A stretch of DNA of 64,000 nt from Winogradskya consettensis (GTDB lineage Bacteria > Actinomycetota > Actinomycetes > Mycobacteriales > Micromonosporaceae), in contig NZ_BOQP01000032.1 in NCBI RefSeq assembly GCF_018332715.1, positions 35,108-99,107 of the forward strand, in the 5' to 3' direction. Made by a program: the position numbers and the translations under genes. How positions within the stretch are numbered: the first letter of the stretch is position 1; the number at the start of each line of letters is the position of its first letter. The notes beneath the pieces are model-generated. The model was given only the letters and a program-made list of their open reading frames with translations. It did not search any database and had not been told where the DNA came from. Below, in pieces: positions 32,550-41,400 of the stretch.

Positions 32550-34678
32550 TAATTCGCTTGTACGAGTTCCCGCTCCGGTGCGTTCTCCACCGGGGCGGGC
32601 TCGTGTGAGACCTTCGGCAACCAGTTCAGCCAGCGCGGCAGCCACCAGTTGCGCTCGCCGAGCAGCGCCATCACCGCGGGCAGCAGCACCGCCCGGATGA
32701 GTGTGGCGTCCAGCAGCACCGCGGCGGCCAGCCCGACTCCCAGCTCCTTGGTCGAGATCAGCGGCAGCGTCGCGAAGAGGGCGAAGACCCCCACCATCAC
32801 CACTGCGGCACTCGTGATCACCCCGGCCGTGCTGCCGATGCCCCGCGACACCGCTTCCCGGGTGGACATGCCCCCGTCGTAGCCCTCGCGGATCCGGCTG
32901 AGAACGAAGACGTGGTAGTCCATCGACAATCCGAACAGGATGATGAACAGGAAGAGCGGCATCCACACGGTGATCCCGCCGCCCGACCGGAAGTCGAGCA
33001 CGTTCTCGAAATGCCCGTACTGGAAGACGAAGACCAGCATTCCGTACGCCGCGCCGACCGACAGCAGGTTCAGCAGCACACCGGTCGCCGCGACCACGAC
33101 CGACCGGAACGACACCAGCAGCAGCAGGAACGCGAGCCCCAGCACGAACCCGAAGACCCAGGGCAGCGAACTGGTCAGCCGGTTCGCGAAGTCCATGTTC
33201 TCGGCGGTGTCCCCGGTGACCAGCACGGTCGCGCCCTGGAAACCGTCCGGCGCCTTCGCACGCAGGTCCTCGACGGCGGCCTTGGACGTACTGTCATTGC
33301 CATCACCCGGGATCGGAACCCTGACCACCGCGACCGTCCCGGCGGGGTTGATGTCGATCTCCTTGCCAAGCCCGGCCAGCGCCTTCTCGTACTTCTCGAC
33401 CGCGGGCGCCTGCACGACGACCTGCGCCGTGGCCTGGTCACTCGGGTAGGCCTCGTTGATCCGGGCCATGGCCTGCGCGATCGGCAGCTTCGGCGACAGG
33501 TCCGTCACGCCACCCTCGCCCCGGGTCTTCATGTCCAGCATCGGCGCGGCCAGCGCACCCAGCGCCACGACGGCGAGCACCGCCGAGATCAGCGGCTTGG
33601 CGAGCACGACCCGCAGGATCGCCTTCCACACCCGGCCCTCGCTGTTCCGCCGGTACAGCCCCGGGATCTTGATCGAGTCGACCCGGTCACCCAGCGTGGA
33701 GAGCAGCGCAGGCAGAACGGTCAGGCTCCCCAGCACCGCGGTCGCGACGACCAGGATCGTGCCGACCGCGAAGCTCGTGAACACGGCGTCCCGGGTGAGG
33801 AACATGCCGGCCATCGCCACGATGACAGTGAGACCGGAAACCCAGACCGAACGCCCCGACGTCTGCGCCGCGATGACCAGCGCCCGGTGCGGATCGGCCC
33901 CACGGCGCCGCTCGTCGCGCTCCCGCCGGATGTAGAACAGGCAGTAGTCCACCCCGACCGCGAGCCCCACCAGCAACATCACGTGCATGGTCGTATCCAC
34001 GGTCGGCGCCCACCGGCTTGCGAAAGCGAGCAACCCCGTCGCAGCGACCACCGCGGTCACGGCAAGACCCACCGGCAGCAGCGCGGCCACCAGCGCCCCG
34101 AACGCCACCAGCAGAATCCCCAGCGTGATCGGGATCGACAGCATCGACAGCCGGGTCAGCCCCTCATCCAGCGCATCCCCGATCAGCAGGTCACCGCTGG
34201 CATCCCCGGCCTCGGCGACATACAACTGCGGATACTTCTTCTGTACGCCCGCCACGGCATCCAGCACCGGCTGCACTCGGTCCTTCGCGGTCTCGGAGTC
34301 CCCCGCCATCGTGAACGACACCAGCGTCGACCCCTTGTCGGGCGACACCACCGGCTTCGCCACGTCCCCGACCGCCGCAAGCCCCGTCAAGGACTTCGTG
34401 ACATCGGCGACGGCCGCCTCCCGCCCGGCCCCCTGAACCAGCACCGACTCCCCCGCCGGCCGCTCCGGGAACCCCGCCGCCGCAACGATCCGATCCGCCC
34501 GCCCCGAATCCCCGTGCCCCGTGTCGCTCTCCGTCGCCTCGAGCGTGCCGAAGTGTCCACTCAGCACGGTCACCCCGACCACAAACGCAATCCACCCAAG
34601 AATCGCCAGAGTGCGATGCCGCGCACTCCACACCGCGGCCCGAGCCGCGATCCCCGTGACGTTTTCGCTCTTCTTCAT
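32546..34678 (-). CDS. MMPL/RND-superfamily membrane transporter
   Basis: The 710-aa protein has two halves, each with a large extracytoplasmic loop after helix 1 and a bundle of five to six helices. The functional acids are visible in VGVDYCLFYIRRERDE and GLSMDYHVFVLSRIREG, as in MmpL/ActII-3 transporters that export lipids or secondary metabolites with the proton gradient. TAGCGT lies 7 nt before the ATG, and no ribosome site is present, so the mRNA appears leaderless. Substrate unknown. Confidence 0.88.
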   Translation of the reverse strand: MKKSENVTGIAARAAVWSARHRTLAILGWIAFVVGVTVLSGHFGTLEATESDTGHGDSGRADRIVAAAGFPERPAGESVLVQGAGREAAVADVTKSLTGLAAVGDVAKPVVSPDKGSTLVSFTMAGDSETAKDRVQPVLDAVAGVQKKYPQLYVAEAGDASGDLLIGDALDEGLTRLSMLSIPITLGILLVAFGALVAALLPVGLAVTAVVAATGLLAFASRWAPTVDTTMHVMLLVGLAVGVDYCLFYIRRERDERRRGADPHRALVIAAQTSGRSVWVSGLTVIVAMAGMFLTRDAVFTSFAVGTILVVATAVLGSLTVLPALLSTLGDRVDSIKIPGLYRRNSEGRVWKAILRVVLAKPLISAVLAVVALGALAAPMLDMKTRGEGGVTDLSPKLPIAQAMARINEAYPSDQATAQVVVQAPAVEKYEKALAGLGKEIDINPAGTVAVVRVPIPGDGNDSTSKAAVEDLRAKAPDGFQGATVLVTGDTAENMDFANRLTSSLPWVFGFVLGLAFLLLLVSFRSVVVAATGVLLNLLSVGAAYGMLVFVFQYGHFENVLDFRSGGGITVWMPLFLFIILFGLSMDYHVFVLSRIREGYDGGMSTREAVSRGIGSTAGVITSAAVVMVGVFALFATLPLISTKELGVGLAAAVLLDATLIRAVLLPAVMALLGERNWWLPRWLNWLPKVSHEPAPVENAPERELVQANY

Positions 34679-34783
34679 ACCGAAAACGCTATGAAGAAAG
34701 CTGCCCGGTAACGAACCCGCCAGCCACCCGCTTCATGGTGGTGCTACCCCCACCATCCACCGGTTGACGGATGGGTTTCGCCG

Positions 34784-34801
34784 CCCGTCGGGCGCGACGG
34801 G
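34784..34801 (-). terminator. Hairpin after the two-component operon
   Basis: CCCGTCG (34784-34790) and CGACGGG (34795-34801) form a perfect 7-bp stem with a 4-nt loop, about 40 nt after the response-regulator stop. The rest of the 160-bp gap (34679-34840) holds a second weak stem near 34735-34757 and the MMPL promoter. Confidence 0.45.
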
Positions 34802-34840
34802 CTGACCGGCCGGATCGGGTGCGATCGCCTGCCGGGCGCC

Positions 34841-35485
34841 CTAGCCCTGCAGGTAGGTGAGGACGGCGAGGACGCGGCGGTGTTGTTCTTCGTCCTGGTG
34901 CAGGTTGAGTTTGGTGAAGATGTTGCGGACGTGCTTCTCGACGGCGCCGTCGGTGACGACGATCTTGCGGGCGATGGCGTTGTTGGAGCGGCCCTCGGCC
35001 ATCAGGCCCAGCACCTCGCGTTCGCGGGGGGTGAGGGCGCGCAGGGGGTCGTCGCGGCGCCGGCGGACCAGGAGCTGGGCGACCACTTCGGGGTCGAGGA
35101 CCGTGGCGCCGCCGGCTACCTGGCGCAGGGCCGTGAGGAATTCGGCGACCTCGGCGACGCGGTCCTTGAGGAGATAGCCGACCGCGCCGCGGCGGTCGGC
35201 GAGCAGGTCGTCGGCGTATTCGACCTCGACGTACTGCGAGAGGACCAGGATCGGGCTGCCCGGGACCTGGAGCCGGGCCTCGACCGAGGCTCGCAGGCCC
35301 TCGTCGGTGTGGCTGGGTGGCATCCGGACGTCCACGATGGAGACGTCCGGGCGGTGCTCGACGATCGCCTTGACCAGGGACGGGCCGTCGGCGACCGCGG
35401 ACACGACCGTGAAATCGTTCTCCTCCAGGAGCCGGACCAGGCCCTCCCTCAGGAGGACGGCGTCGTCGGCAATCACCACCCGCAT
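34841..35485 (-). CDS. NarL/FixJ-family response regulator
   Basis: The 214-aa protein has a receiver domain with the phosphoacceptor Asp52 (SIVDVRMPP). A LuxR-type helix-turn-helix follows (LTPREREVLGLMAEGRSNNA, then VEKHVRNIF). It follows the histidine kinase gene by 17 nt and is its cognate partner. TACGCT lies 7 nt before the ATG, inside the kinase-regulator gap, so the regulator may also be transcribed on its own as a leaderless mRNA. Confidence 0.9.
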   Translation of the reverse strand: MRVVIADDAVLLREGLVRLLEENDFTVVSAVADGPSLVKAIVEHRPDVSIVDVRMPPSHTDEGLRASVEARLQVPGSPILVLSQYVEVEYADDLLADRRGAVGYLLKDRVAEVAEFLTALRQVAGGATVLDPEVVAQLLVRRRRDDPLRALTPREREVLGLMAEGRSNNAIARKIVVTDGAVEKHVRNIFTKLNLHQDEEQHRRVLAVLTYLQG

Positions 35486-35502
35486 GCCGACGAGCGTAGC
35501 GG

Positions 35503-36765
35503 TCAGACCGGGAGGGCCACCGTCAACGTCGTGCCCGCCCCGGCCGGGCTCTCGAGGCTGAGGACGCCGCCGGCGGCCTCGACCCGGTCGGCGAGGCCCG
35601 CGAGTCCGTGGCCTTTCGCCTGGCTGGCGCCGCCCACGCCGTCGTCGGCGACGGTGAGCATCAGCCCGTTGCCCGCTCGGCGGACCGTCACCTGGACCTC
35701 CAGCGCGTTGCTGTGCTTGGCGACGTTCGTCAGGGCCTCCGCGACCACGAAGTACGCCGTGCTCTCCACCGACGGGTCGAAGCGGTCCATCGCCGGGGCG
35801 TCCAGGTCGACCGGGATCGTGCAGCGGCCGGCGAGGGCGGTCAGGGCCGCTTTCAGGCCGCGGTCGACCAGGATCGGCGGGGCGATGCCGCGGGAGAGGG
35901 CGCGCAGCTCGTCGAGGGTTTCGCGGGTCTGGGTCAGCGCCTCGGCGACGGTGGCCCGGGCCTTGTCGGGGTCGGTGGCGAACTGCTGCTCGGCGCGGCC
36001 CAGGTCCATGGCGAGCCGGACCAGGCGCTGCTGCGGGCCGTCGTGGATGTCGCGTTCCAGCCGGCGCAGGGCGATCGCCTCGGCGGAGACGGCGGCGGCT
36101 TTCTGGGCCCGGGCCGTGTCACGGTCGGCGTTCGCCTCGGCGACCTGGGCTCGCAGCGTGGTCATGCCGCTGAGCAGGGCCCGGCCGAACTGGGCTTCGA
36201 GCAGCGCGACACCGCGGACGACCGGGAAGAGCGTGCCGACGAAGAAGAAGCCGAGGCACATGTGGAAGATGATCCGGGTGGAGGCGGCGTCGCCCAGGCC
36301 GAGCAGTTCGGGCAGGTCGTGCTGGTCCGGGCCGCGGGGGATCGCCCAGTCCCAGAGCGGGGTGGTGATGCCGCCCAGCGCCACGGTGAACCAGGTGATC
36401 ACGACGATGAAGCCGAACATCGCGGGGACCAGCCGGAAGACGGCGTGCAGCAGGTCGAGCCAGGACTGGCCGTCGGTGGCCGGGGTGATGAGCTTGCGGC
36501 CGAACCCCGCCTCCGGCTTCGCGCTCTTGTAGCGGGTCGGCGGCAGCTGGTATCCGAGGACCGGGCCGATCCGGTTGCGCTCGAGCACGGCGAATCCGCG
36601 GGACATCATCAGCGTGCCCATCAGGATGGGCACGCCCAGCCAGATGATCGCCGTGCCCAGGCCCAGGCAGAAGCCGGTCACGCCCAGGACGAACGTGATC
36701 AGCGACAGCGGGAAGCCGAGCAGGACATAGGAGGAGTCGGTTCCTAGCTGACGCAGAGCTCTCAT
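35503..36765 (-). CDS. Sensor histidine kinase (HisKA_3 / NarL partner)
   Basis: The 420-aa kinase has four membrane helices in a putative sensor module (about 15-190). The HisKA_3 dimerisation domain has the phosphoacceptor His241 in LERDIHDGPQQRL. A HATPase_c domain ends the protein (LTNVAKHSNA, DDGVGG, GHGLAGLADRVEAAGGVL). The domain order is that of the actinobacterial NarL-type kinases with a small membrane sensor. TAGGGT lies 7 nt before the ATG, suggesting a leaderless mRNA. The stimulus is unknown. Confidence 0.9.
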   Translation of the reverse strand: MRALRQLGTDSSYVLLGFPLSLITFVLGVTGFCLGLGTAIIWLGVPILMGTLMMSRGFAVLERNRIGPVLGYQLPPTRYKSAKPEAGFGRKLITPATDGQSWLDLLHAVFRLVPAMFGFIVVITWFTVALGGITTPLWDWAIPRGPDQHDLPELLGLGDAASTRIIFHMCLGFFFVGTLFPVVRGVALLEAQFGRALLSGMTTLRAQVAEANADRDTARAQKAAAVSAEAIALRRLERDIHDGPQQRLVRLAMDLGRAEQQFATDPDKARATVAEALTQTRETLDELRALSRGIAPPILVDRGLKAALTALAGRCTIPVDLDAPAMDRFDPSVESTAYFVVAEALTNVAKHSNALEVQVTVRRAGNGLMLTVADDGVGGASQAKGHGLAGLADRVEAAGGVLSLESPAGAGTTLTVALPV

Positions 36766-36871
36766 GGGTCAAACCCTAGGCATCGGCGGCGGCCGGGCCG
36801 AGCCCGCAGACCCCCCGCGCGAAAGTAGGGTTAACCCCACCCAGCTGTCCGTTCTGCGCCATGCTGGAAAC

Positions 36872-37975
36872 GTGAGCGACTGGGCGCAGCTGCAGACAAA
36901 GGTGCAGCGACAGATCGAATCGCTGGTCTTCGCGGGCCGGGAGATCGGCGTGCAGGTCGCCGCCTACCTCGACGGGCAACTCATCGTGAACTCGGTGTGC
37001 GGGCTCGCCGACGAGTCGACCGGCGCGCCCGTCACACCGGAGACGCCCTTCTTCAGCTTCTCGACGGGCAAGGGTCTGACGAGTACGGCGGTGCACGTCC
37101 TGGTCGAGAAGGGGAAACTCGACTACGACCTGGTCATCGCGGACGTCTGGCCGGAGTTCGGTAAACACGGCAAGAAGGGCGCCACGCTGCGCCACGCACT
37201 GCTGCACGCCGCCGGGGTGCCGACGCTGCCGTCGTACACGACCGCCGAGGACTTCCTCGACTGGGACAGGATGTGCCGCACCATCGCCGGCGCCACCCCG
37301 ACGTGGGAGCCCGGCACCCGGCACGGCTTCCACGAATGGACGTACGGCTGGCTGATCGGCGAGGTCGTGCGGCGCGCCACGCAGCGACCGCTGGCCTGGG
37401 TGCTGGCCGAGGACATCGCCCGGCCACTGGGCTGCGAGCGGGAGCTGTTCTTCGGGGTGCCCCCGCAGGACGTCAACCGGGTCGCGCGGCTCAAGGACCG
37501 CAACTGGCGCCAGGCCCTGGAGCTGCTCAGCCAGCACATCGAGAACTTCGACGCGATCGCCCCGCCGAACGTACGCCCGGAGTCCGGCCTCGCGAACCGC
37601 CGCGACATCCTGCAGACCGACATCCCCGCGGTGGCCACGGTGAGCGCCCGCGCCATCGCGCGCATGTACGCGGCGCTGATGGGCGAGGTGGACGGCGTAC
37701 GCCTGATCTCCCCCGAACGCCTCAAAGAGGTCACCACGGTCCTGACGGAGGGCCCGGACTGGGCATTCGGCGGCGACCTGCCCAAGACGATGGGGTACGT
37801 CTCCCAGCTCGGCGGCACCCGGTTCGGCTGGAGCGGCAACGGCGGCAGCCTCGCCGGCTTCTACCCGGAGCTGGGTCTCTCGCTGGCGATCACCAAGAAC
37901 TACCTGGGCACGACCGACGACGACCCCATGGAGGGCATCGCCGCCACGATCCACGCGGCTGTCGTGGGCGGGTAG
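36872..37975 (+). CDS. Serine hydrolase of the beta-lactamase / esterase (class C-like) family
   Basis: The 367-aa protein has the S-x-x-K motif FSTGKG (Ser64, Lys67) and a YxW-like HEWTYGW (Tyr158). A G-rich third motif lies near WSGNGGSLAG at the C-terminus. This fits EstB-type esterases and D-aminopeptidase-like beta-lactamase-fold hydrolases. There is no signal peptide, so it is probably cytosolic. The GTG at 36872 is chosen because the homologous fold begins there; the frame is open 108 nt further upstream. A perfect palindrome GGGTTAACCC (36828-36837) overlaps a -10-like TAGGGT in its leader. Confidence 0.8.
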   Translation: MSDWAQLQTKVQRQIESLVFAGREIGVQVAAYLDGQLIVNSVCGLADESTGAPVTPETPFFSFSTGKGLTSTAVHVLVEKGKLDYDLVIADVWPEFGKHGKKGATLRHALLHAAGVPTLPSYTTAEDFLDWDRMCRTIAGATPTWEPGTRHGFHEWTYGWLIGEVVRRATQRPLAWVLAEDIARPLGCERELFFGVPPQDVNRVARLKDRNWRQALELLSQHIENFDAIAPPNVRPESGLANRRDILQTDIPAVATVSARAIARMYAALMGEVDGVRLISPERLKEVTTVLTEGPDWAFGGDLPKTMGYVSQLGGTRFGWSGNGGSLAGFYPELGLSLAITKNYLGTTDDDPMEGIAATIHAAVVGG

Positions 37976-38009
37976 CAACTCTCCTCTTACGGGAGGGTAG
38001 GGTTCGCCG

Positions 38010-39452
38010 GTGCTGATCTCTCCCCGCGTCCTGCGTACCGAGGTGCTGGCCGGGCTGGTCGTCGCCCTGGCGCTCATCCCCGAGGCGATCTCCTTCTCGA
38101 TCCTCGCCGGGGTCGACCCGCGGGTGGGGCTCTTCGCGTCGTTCACGATGGCGGTGACGATCGCGATCTGCGGTGGGCGCCCGGCGATGATCTCGGCGGC
38201 CACCGGGGCGGTTGCCCTGGTCGTGGCGCCGGTTGTTCGTGAGCACGGCGTCAACTACCTGTTCGCCACGGTCATCCTCGGCGGGCTCATCCAGATCGTG
38301 CTGGCCCTGCTCGGGGTCGCCAAGCTGATGCGCTTCATCCCCCGCAGCGTCATGGTCGGCTTCGTCAACGCACTGGCCATCCTGATCTTCGTAGCCCAGG
38401 TGCCGCATCTGATCGGCGTCCCGTGGCTGGTCTATCCGCTGGTCGCCGCCGCGCTCGCGATCATCTGGATCCTGCCCCGGTTCACCAGGGTCGTGCCGGC
38501 GCCGCTGATCGCGATCCTCGCCCTGACGGTGCTCACCGTGAGCGTGCACGTCGCCGTGCCGACGGTCGGTGACGAAGGTGCGCTGCCCGACAGCCTGCCG
38601 ATGTTCGCACTGCCCGACGTGCCGTTCAGCTTCGGGACTCTGCAGACGATTTTTCCGTACGCACTGGCTGTCGCTCTGGTGGGTCTGATGGAGACCCTGA
38701 TGACCGCGAAGCTGGTCGACGACATCACCGACACCCGCTCGAACAAGACCCGCGAGGCCTGGGGCCAGGGCGTGGCCAACATCGTCACCGGCTTCTTCGG
38801 CGGCATGGGCGGCTGCGCCATGATCGGTCAGACGATGATCAACGTGAAGACGTCGGGCGCGCGTACCCGTATCTCCACGTTCCTGGCCGGGGTCTTCCTG
38901 CTGATCCTGGTCGTGGCCCTAGGCGACGTGGTCGCGCTGATCCCGATGGCCGCCCTGGTCGCGGTCATGATCGTGGTCTCGGTCGGCACGTTCGACTGGC
39001 ACAGCATCACCCCGGCCACCCTCCGGCGCATGCCCCCGGGCGAGCTGGTCGTCATGGTCGTGACGGTCGCGGCGACCCTGGCCACCCGCAACCTGGCGAT
39101 CGGTGTGGTGCTCGGCGTCCTCACCGCGACCGTCATCTTCGCCCGCCGCGTCGCCCACCTGGTCGAGGTGACCAGCGTCCTCGACCCCGCCGGCGGCACC
39201 CGGATCTACTCGGTGCACGGGTCGCTGTTCTTCGCCTCCAGCAACGACCTGGTCACCCGGTTCGACTACGCCACGGATCCCGACTCGGTGATCATCGACC
39301 TGTCCCAGGCACACATCTGGGACGCCTCGTCGGTCGCCGCCCTGGACGCCATCAGCGCGAAGTACGCCGCGCGCGGCAAGACGGTGGAGATCACCGGTCT
39401 CAACCCCCCGAGCGCGAAGCTGCGTGACCGGCTGGCCGGGACGCTTTCCTGA
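38010..39452 (+). CDS. SulP (SLC26) family anion transporter with STAS domain
   Basis: The 480-aa protein begins with the SulP core (GLVVALALIPEAISFSILAG, then ICGGRPAMISAATGAVALV). It has 10-12 helices, the GGMGGCAMIGQTMINVK segment of helix 8, and a C-terminal STAS domain (about 385-480: SVIIDLSQAHIWDASSVAAL). SulP proteins move sulfate, bicarbonate or other anions; the substrate is not decided here. TAGGGT lies 6 nt before the GTG start, so the mRNA looks leaderless. Confidence 0.87.
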   Translation: MLISPRVLRTEVLAGLVVALALIPEAISFSILAGVDPRVGLFASFTMAVTIAICGGRPAMISAATGAVALVVAPVVREHGVNYLFATVILGGLIQIVLALLGVAKLMRFIPRSVMVGFVNALAILIFVAQVPHLIGVPWLVYPLVAAALAIIWILPRFTRVVPAPLIAILALTVLTVSVHVAVPTVGDEGALPDSLPMFALPDVPFSFGTLQTIFPYALAVALVGLMETLMTAKLVDDITDTRSNKTREAWGQGVANIVTGFFGGMGGCAMIGQTMINVKTSGARTRISTFLAGVFLLILVVALGDVVALIPMAALVAVMIVVSVGTFDWHSITPATLRRMPPGELVVMVVTVAATLATRNLAIGVVLGVLTATVIFARRVAHLVEVTSVLDPAGGTRIYSVHGSLFFASSNDLVTRFDYATDPDSVIIDLSQAHIWDASSVAALDAISAKYAARGKTVEITGLNPPSAKLRDRLAGTLS

Positions 39453-39475
39453 CCTTTTCCCCCGACGGGCACACT

Positions 39476-39889
39476 ATGGGGATGACCACGGGACGGCACA
39501 TGCAGATCGGCGAGGCAGCCGAGCGCGTCGGACTGAGCATCCGCACGATCCGGCACTACGAGGAAGCCGGACTGATCATGCCGTCGGCCCGCAGCGAGGG
39601 CGGCTTCCGCCTCTACACCGAGCCCGACCTCGCCCGTCTCGCCGTGGTCAAGCGCATGAAGCCGCTCGGCTTCACCCTCGACGAAATGCGCGACCTCCTC
39701 GAACTCCTCGACTCGCTCACCGAGGCCAACCCCGCCGACAACCGCGCCGCGCTGCTCGACCGCCTGACGATGTTCCACGAGGCGGCCCAGGCACGGGTCA
39801 CAGCCCTGCGCGACCAGCTGACCATGGCCGAGGGATTCGCCGGCCAGATCCAGGACCACATCGACATTCATGTCGTACCCCCCGCCTAG
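39476..39889 (+). CDS. MerR-family transcriptional regulator
   Basis: A 137-aa protein with the MerR winged helix QIGEAAERVGLSIRTIRHYE at the N-terminus, GFRLYTEPDLARLAVVKRMK and a coiled-coil dimerisation helix. There is no cysteine pattern for metal binding. The first ATG at 39476 and a second at 39482 are both plausible; neither has a good ribosome site. It follows the SulP gene by 24 nt and precedes an MFS gene, and may regulate either. Confidence 0.85.
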   Translation: MGMTTGRHMQIGEAAERVGLSIRTIRHYEEAGLIMPSARSEGGFRLYTEPDLARLAVVKRMKPLGFTLDEMRDLLELLDSLTEANPADNRAALLDRLTMFHEAAQARVTALRDQLTMAEGFAGQIQDHIDIHVVPPA

Positions 39890-39898
39890 TTTGGGGGC

Positions 39899-39991
39899 AT
39901 GAGCGATTGCACCGAGCCTCGCTGTGCGCAAGCTGCGGACGGCCGCGACGGCGAGGGCCATGAGCGCATGCCAAAGGCCGGCTCAGCGTGA
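39899..39991 (+). CDS. Possible 30-aa upstream ORF coupled to the MFS gene
   Basis: ATG at 39899 opens a 30-codon frame (MSDCTEPRCAQAADGRDGEG and ten more residues). Its TGA overlaps the GTG start of the MFS gene (GTGA). GGGGG lies immediately upstream. The peptide is hydrophilic with two cysteines. It might be a leader peptide that couples translation, or chance; there is no independent support. Confidence 0.3.
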   Translation: MSDCTEPRCAQAADGRDGEGHERMPKAGSA

Positions 39992-41178
39992 GGGTTCCGC
40001 CGCTCGGTCGTGACGCCTGGCTCGCGCTGGGGATGAACGCGCTGTCCTGCCTGGGCAGCGGCCTCACCATGCCGTTTCTCCTGGTCTATCTGCATGCGGT
40101 GCGAGACCTTCCCTTGGGTACGGCCGGAGCCGTCCTCGCCGTCTCCGGTGTGGCCGGGCTCGTGGTGGTGCCCCTGACCGGCCCGCTGGTGGACCGTGTC
40201 GGGGCGCGCCCGGCGTTCGTGGGCGGGCTGCTCGTGGGCGGAGCCGGGATCGCGCTCTTCACCGTGGCCACGAGCCTGGGCTGGGCATTGCTGGCCGCCG
40301 TCGTCTACGGCTTCTCGGGTGGCCTGACGTGGAACAGCTTCGCGAGCCTGCTGGCCCAACTGGTGCCGCCCTCGTCGCGGGGCGCCGTTTTCGCGCTGCG
40401 CTACACGAGCGCCAACGCGGCTTTCGGCGCGGGCGCCCTGATCGCCGGGTTCGTGACGGTGGGCTCGACGGCCGGGCCGTACGTGGCGATTCTGCTCGTG
40501 GATGCCGTCTCCTACGTGGCACTGGCGGCGGCGATGCTGCTGGTCCCGGCCCCCGTGGTGACGTCCGCCGACACCGGTGGCGGTTACCGCGTCGTGCTGC
40601 GGGACCGGGCGCTGTTACGGGTGCTGGTCATCAACACGCTGCTCACGGTCTTCGCCTTGGCCCAGCCGAGCGCGATCTTCACCGCCTGGGTGACCGGCCC
40701 GGGCGGCGAGTCGTCGCGGGTGGCCGGGATCGCGTTCGCGGTGAACATCGCGGTGCTGCTGGCCTGCCAGCTCCCGGTGCTCGCCTGGGCCCGCGACCGC
40801 TCCCGACTACGCGTGGCCGCCGCGTCGGCCGTCGTCTTCGCGGGCGCCTGGGTGCTGCTGGGCCTCGGCGCGGGAAACGCTGCGCTGATCGTCACGGCGC
40901 TCGGGGTCTTCGCCGTCGGGGAAACCCTGCTCGCGCCGACACTGCCCGCGCTCGTCAACGACCTGGCACCCGACGAGCTGCGCGGACGCTACAACGCGGC
41001 GCTCGCGCTCTCCCAGCAGTCCGGCCCGGTGCTCGCCCCCCTGCTCGGCGGCCTCGCCCTCGGCCACGACCTCGGCGTGCCCTACATCCTCCTACTGGCC
41101 GCCGTCTGTCTCGCCACTGCCGCGCTGGCGCTGCGAATCAGGACTCAGACGGAAACCCCGACCCTGGCCGGCAAATGA
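39988..41178 (+). CDS. MFS transporter
   Basis: The 396-aa membrane protein has 12 helices. GLTMPFLLVYLHAVRDLPLG lies at helix 1, PLTGPLVDRVGARPAFVGG forms the 2-3 loop, and RGRYNAALALSQQSGPVLAP lies in the 10-11 region. This is the pattern of DHA1-like efflux proteins. It follows a MerR gene by about 100 nt on the same strand. Its TGA stop is the first triplet of a tandem 28-bp repeat array. Confidence 0.83.
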   Translation: MRVPPLGRDAWLALGMNALSCLGSGLTMPFLLVYLHAVRDLPLGTAGAVLAVSGVAGLVVVPLTGPLVDRVGARPAFVGGLLVGGAGIALFTVATSLGWALLAAVVYGFSGGLTWNSFASLLAQLVPPSSRGAVFALRYTSANAAFGAGALIAGFVTVGSTAGPYVAILLVDAVSYVALAAAMLLVPAPVVTSADTGGGYRVVLRDRALLRVLVINTLLTVFALAQPSAIFTAWVTGPGGESSRVAGIAFAVNIAVLLACQLPVLAWARDRSRLRVAAASAVVFAGAWVLLGLGAGNAALIVTALGVFAVGETLLAPTLPALVNDLAPDELRGRYNAALALSQQSGPVLAPLLGGLALGHDLGVPYILLLAAVCLATAALALRIRTQTETPTLAGK

Positions 41179-41400
41179 GGCCCTCGCGGCTCGGACAGGG
41201 AGCTGAGACCCCTGCGGCCCGGACGGGAAGCTGAGACCCACGGCCCGGACGGGAAGCTGAGACCCACGCGGTCCGGACAGCCCACTGGGACCCGCGCGGT
41301 CCGGACAAGCCCGCTGAGGCCTGCGCGGTCCAGACAGGGAGCTGGCCTGCGCGGTCCAGACAGGGAGCTGAGGCCTGCGCGGGAGGCCGGGGAACCTGCG
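41176..41400. repeat. Degenerate 26-29-bp tandem repeat, about 8 copies
   Basis: Units beginning TGAGACCC or TGAGGCCT and ending with CGGACAGGGAGC-like sequence start at about 41176, 41204, 41232, 41258, 41286, 41315, 41343 and 41369. The first unit begins exactly at the stop codon of the MFS gene. Unit length is not a multiple of three, and no spacer/repeat distinction exists. The array is therefore a minisatellite, neither coding nor CRISPR. Confidence 0.85.

Noticed and set aside
41176..41400. Possible CRISPR array
   Set aside because: Units of 26-29 bp follow each other without spacers, diverge from each other and have no cas genes nearby; it is a minisatellite.
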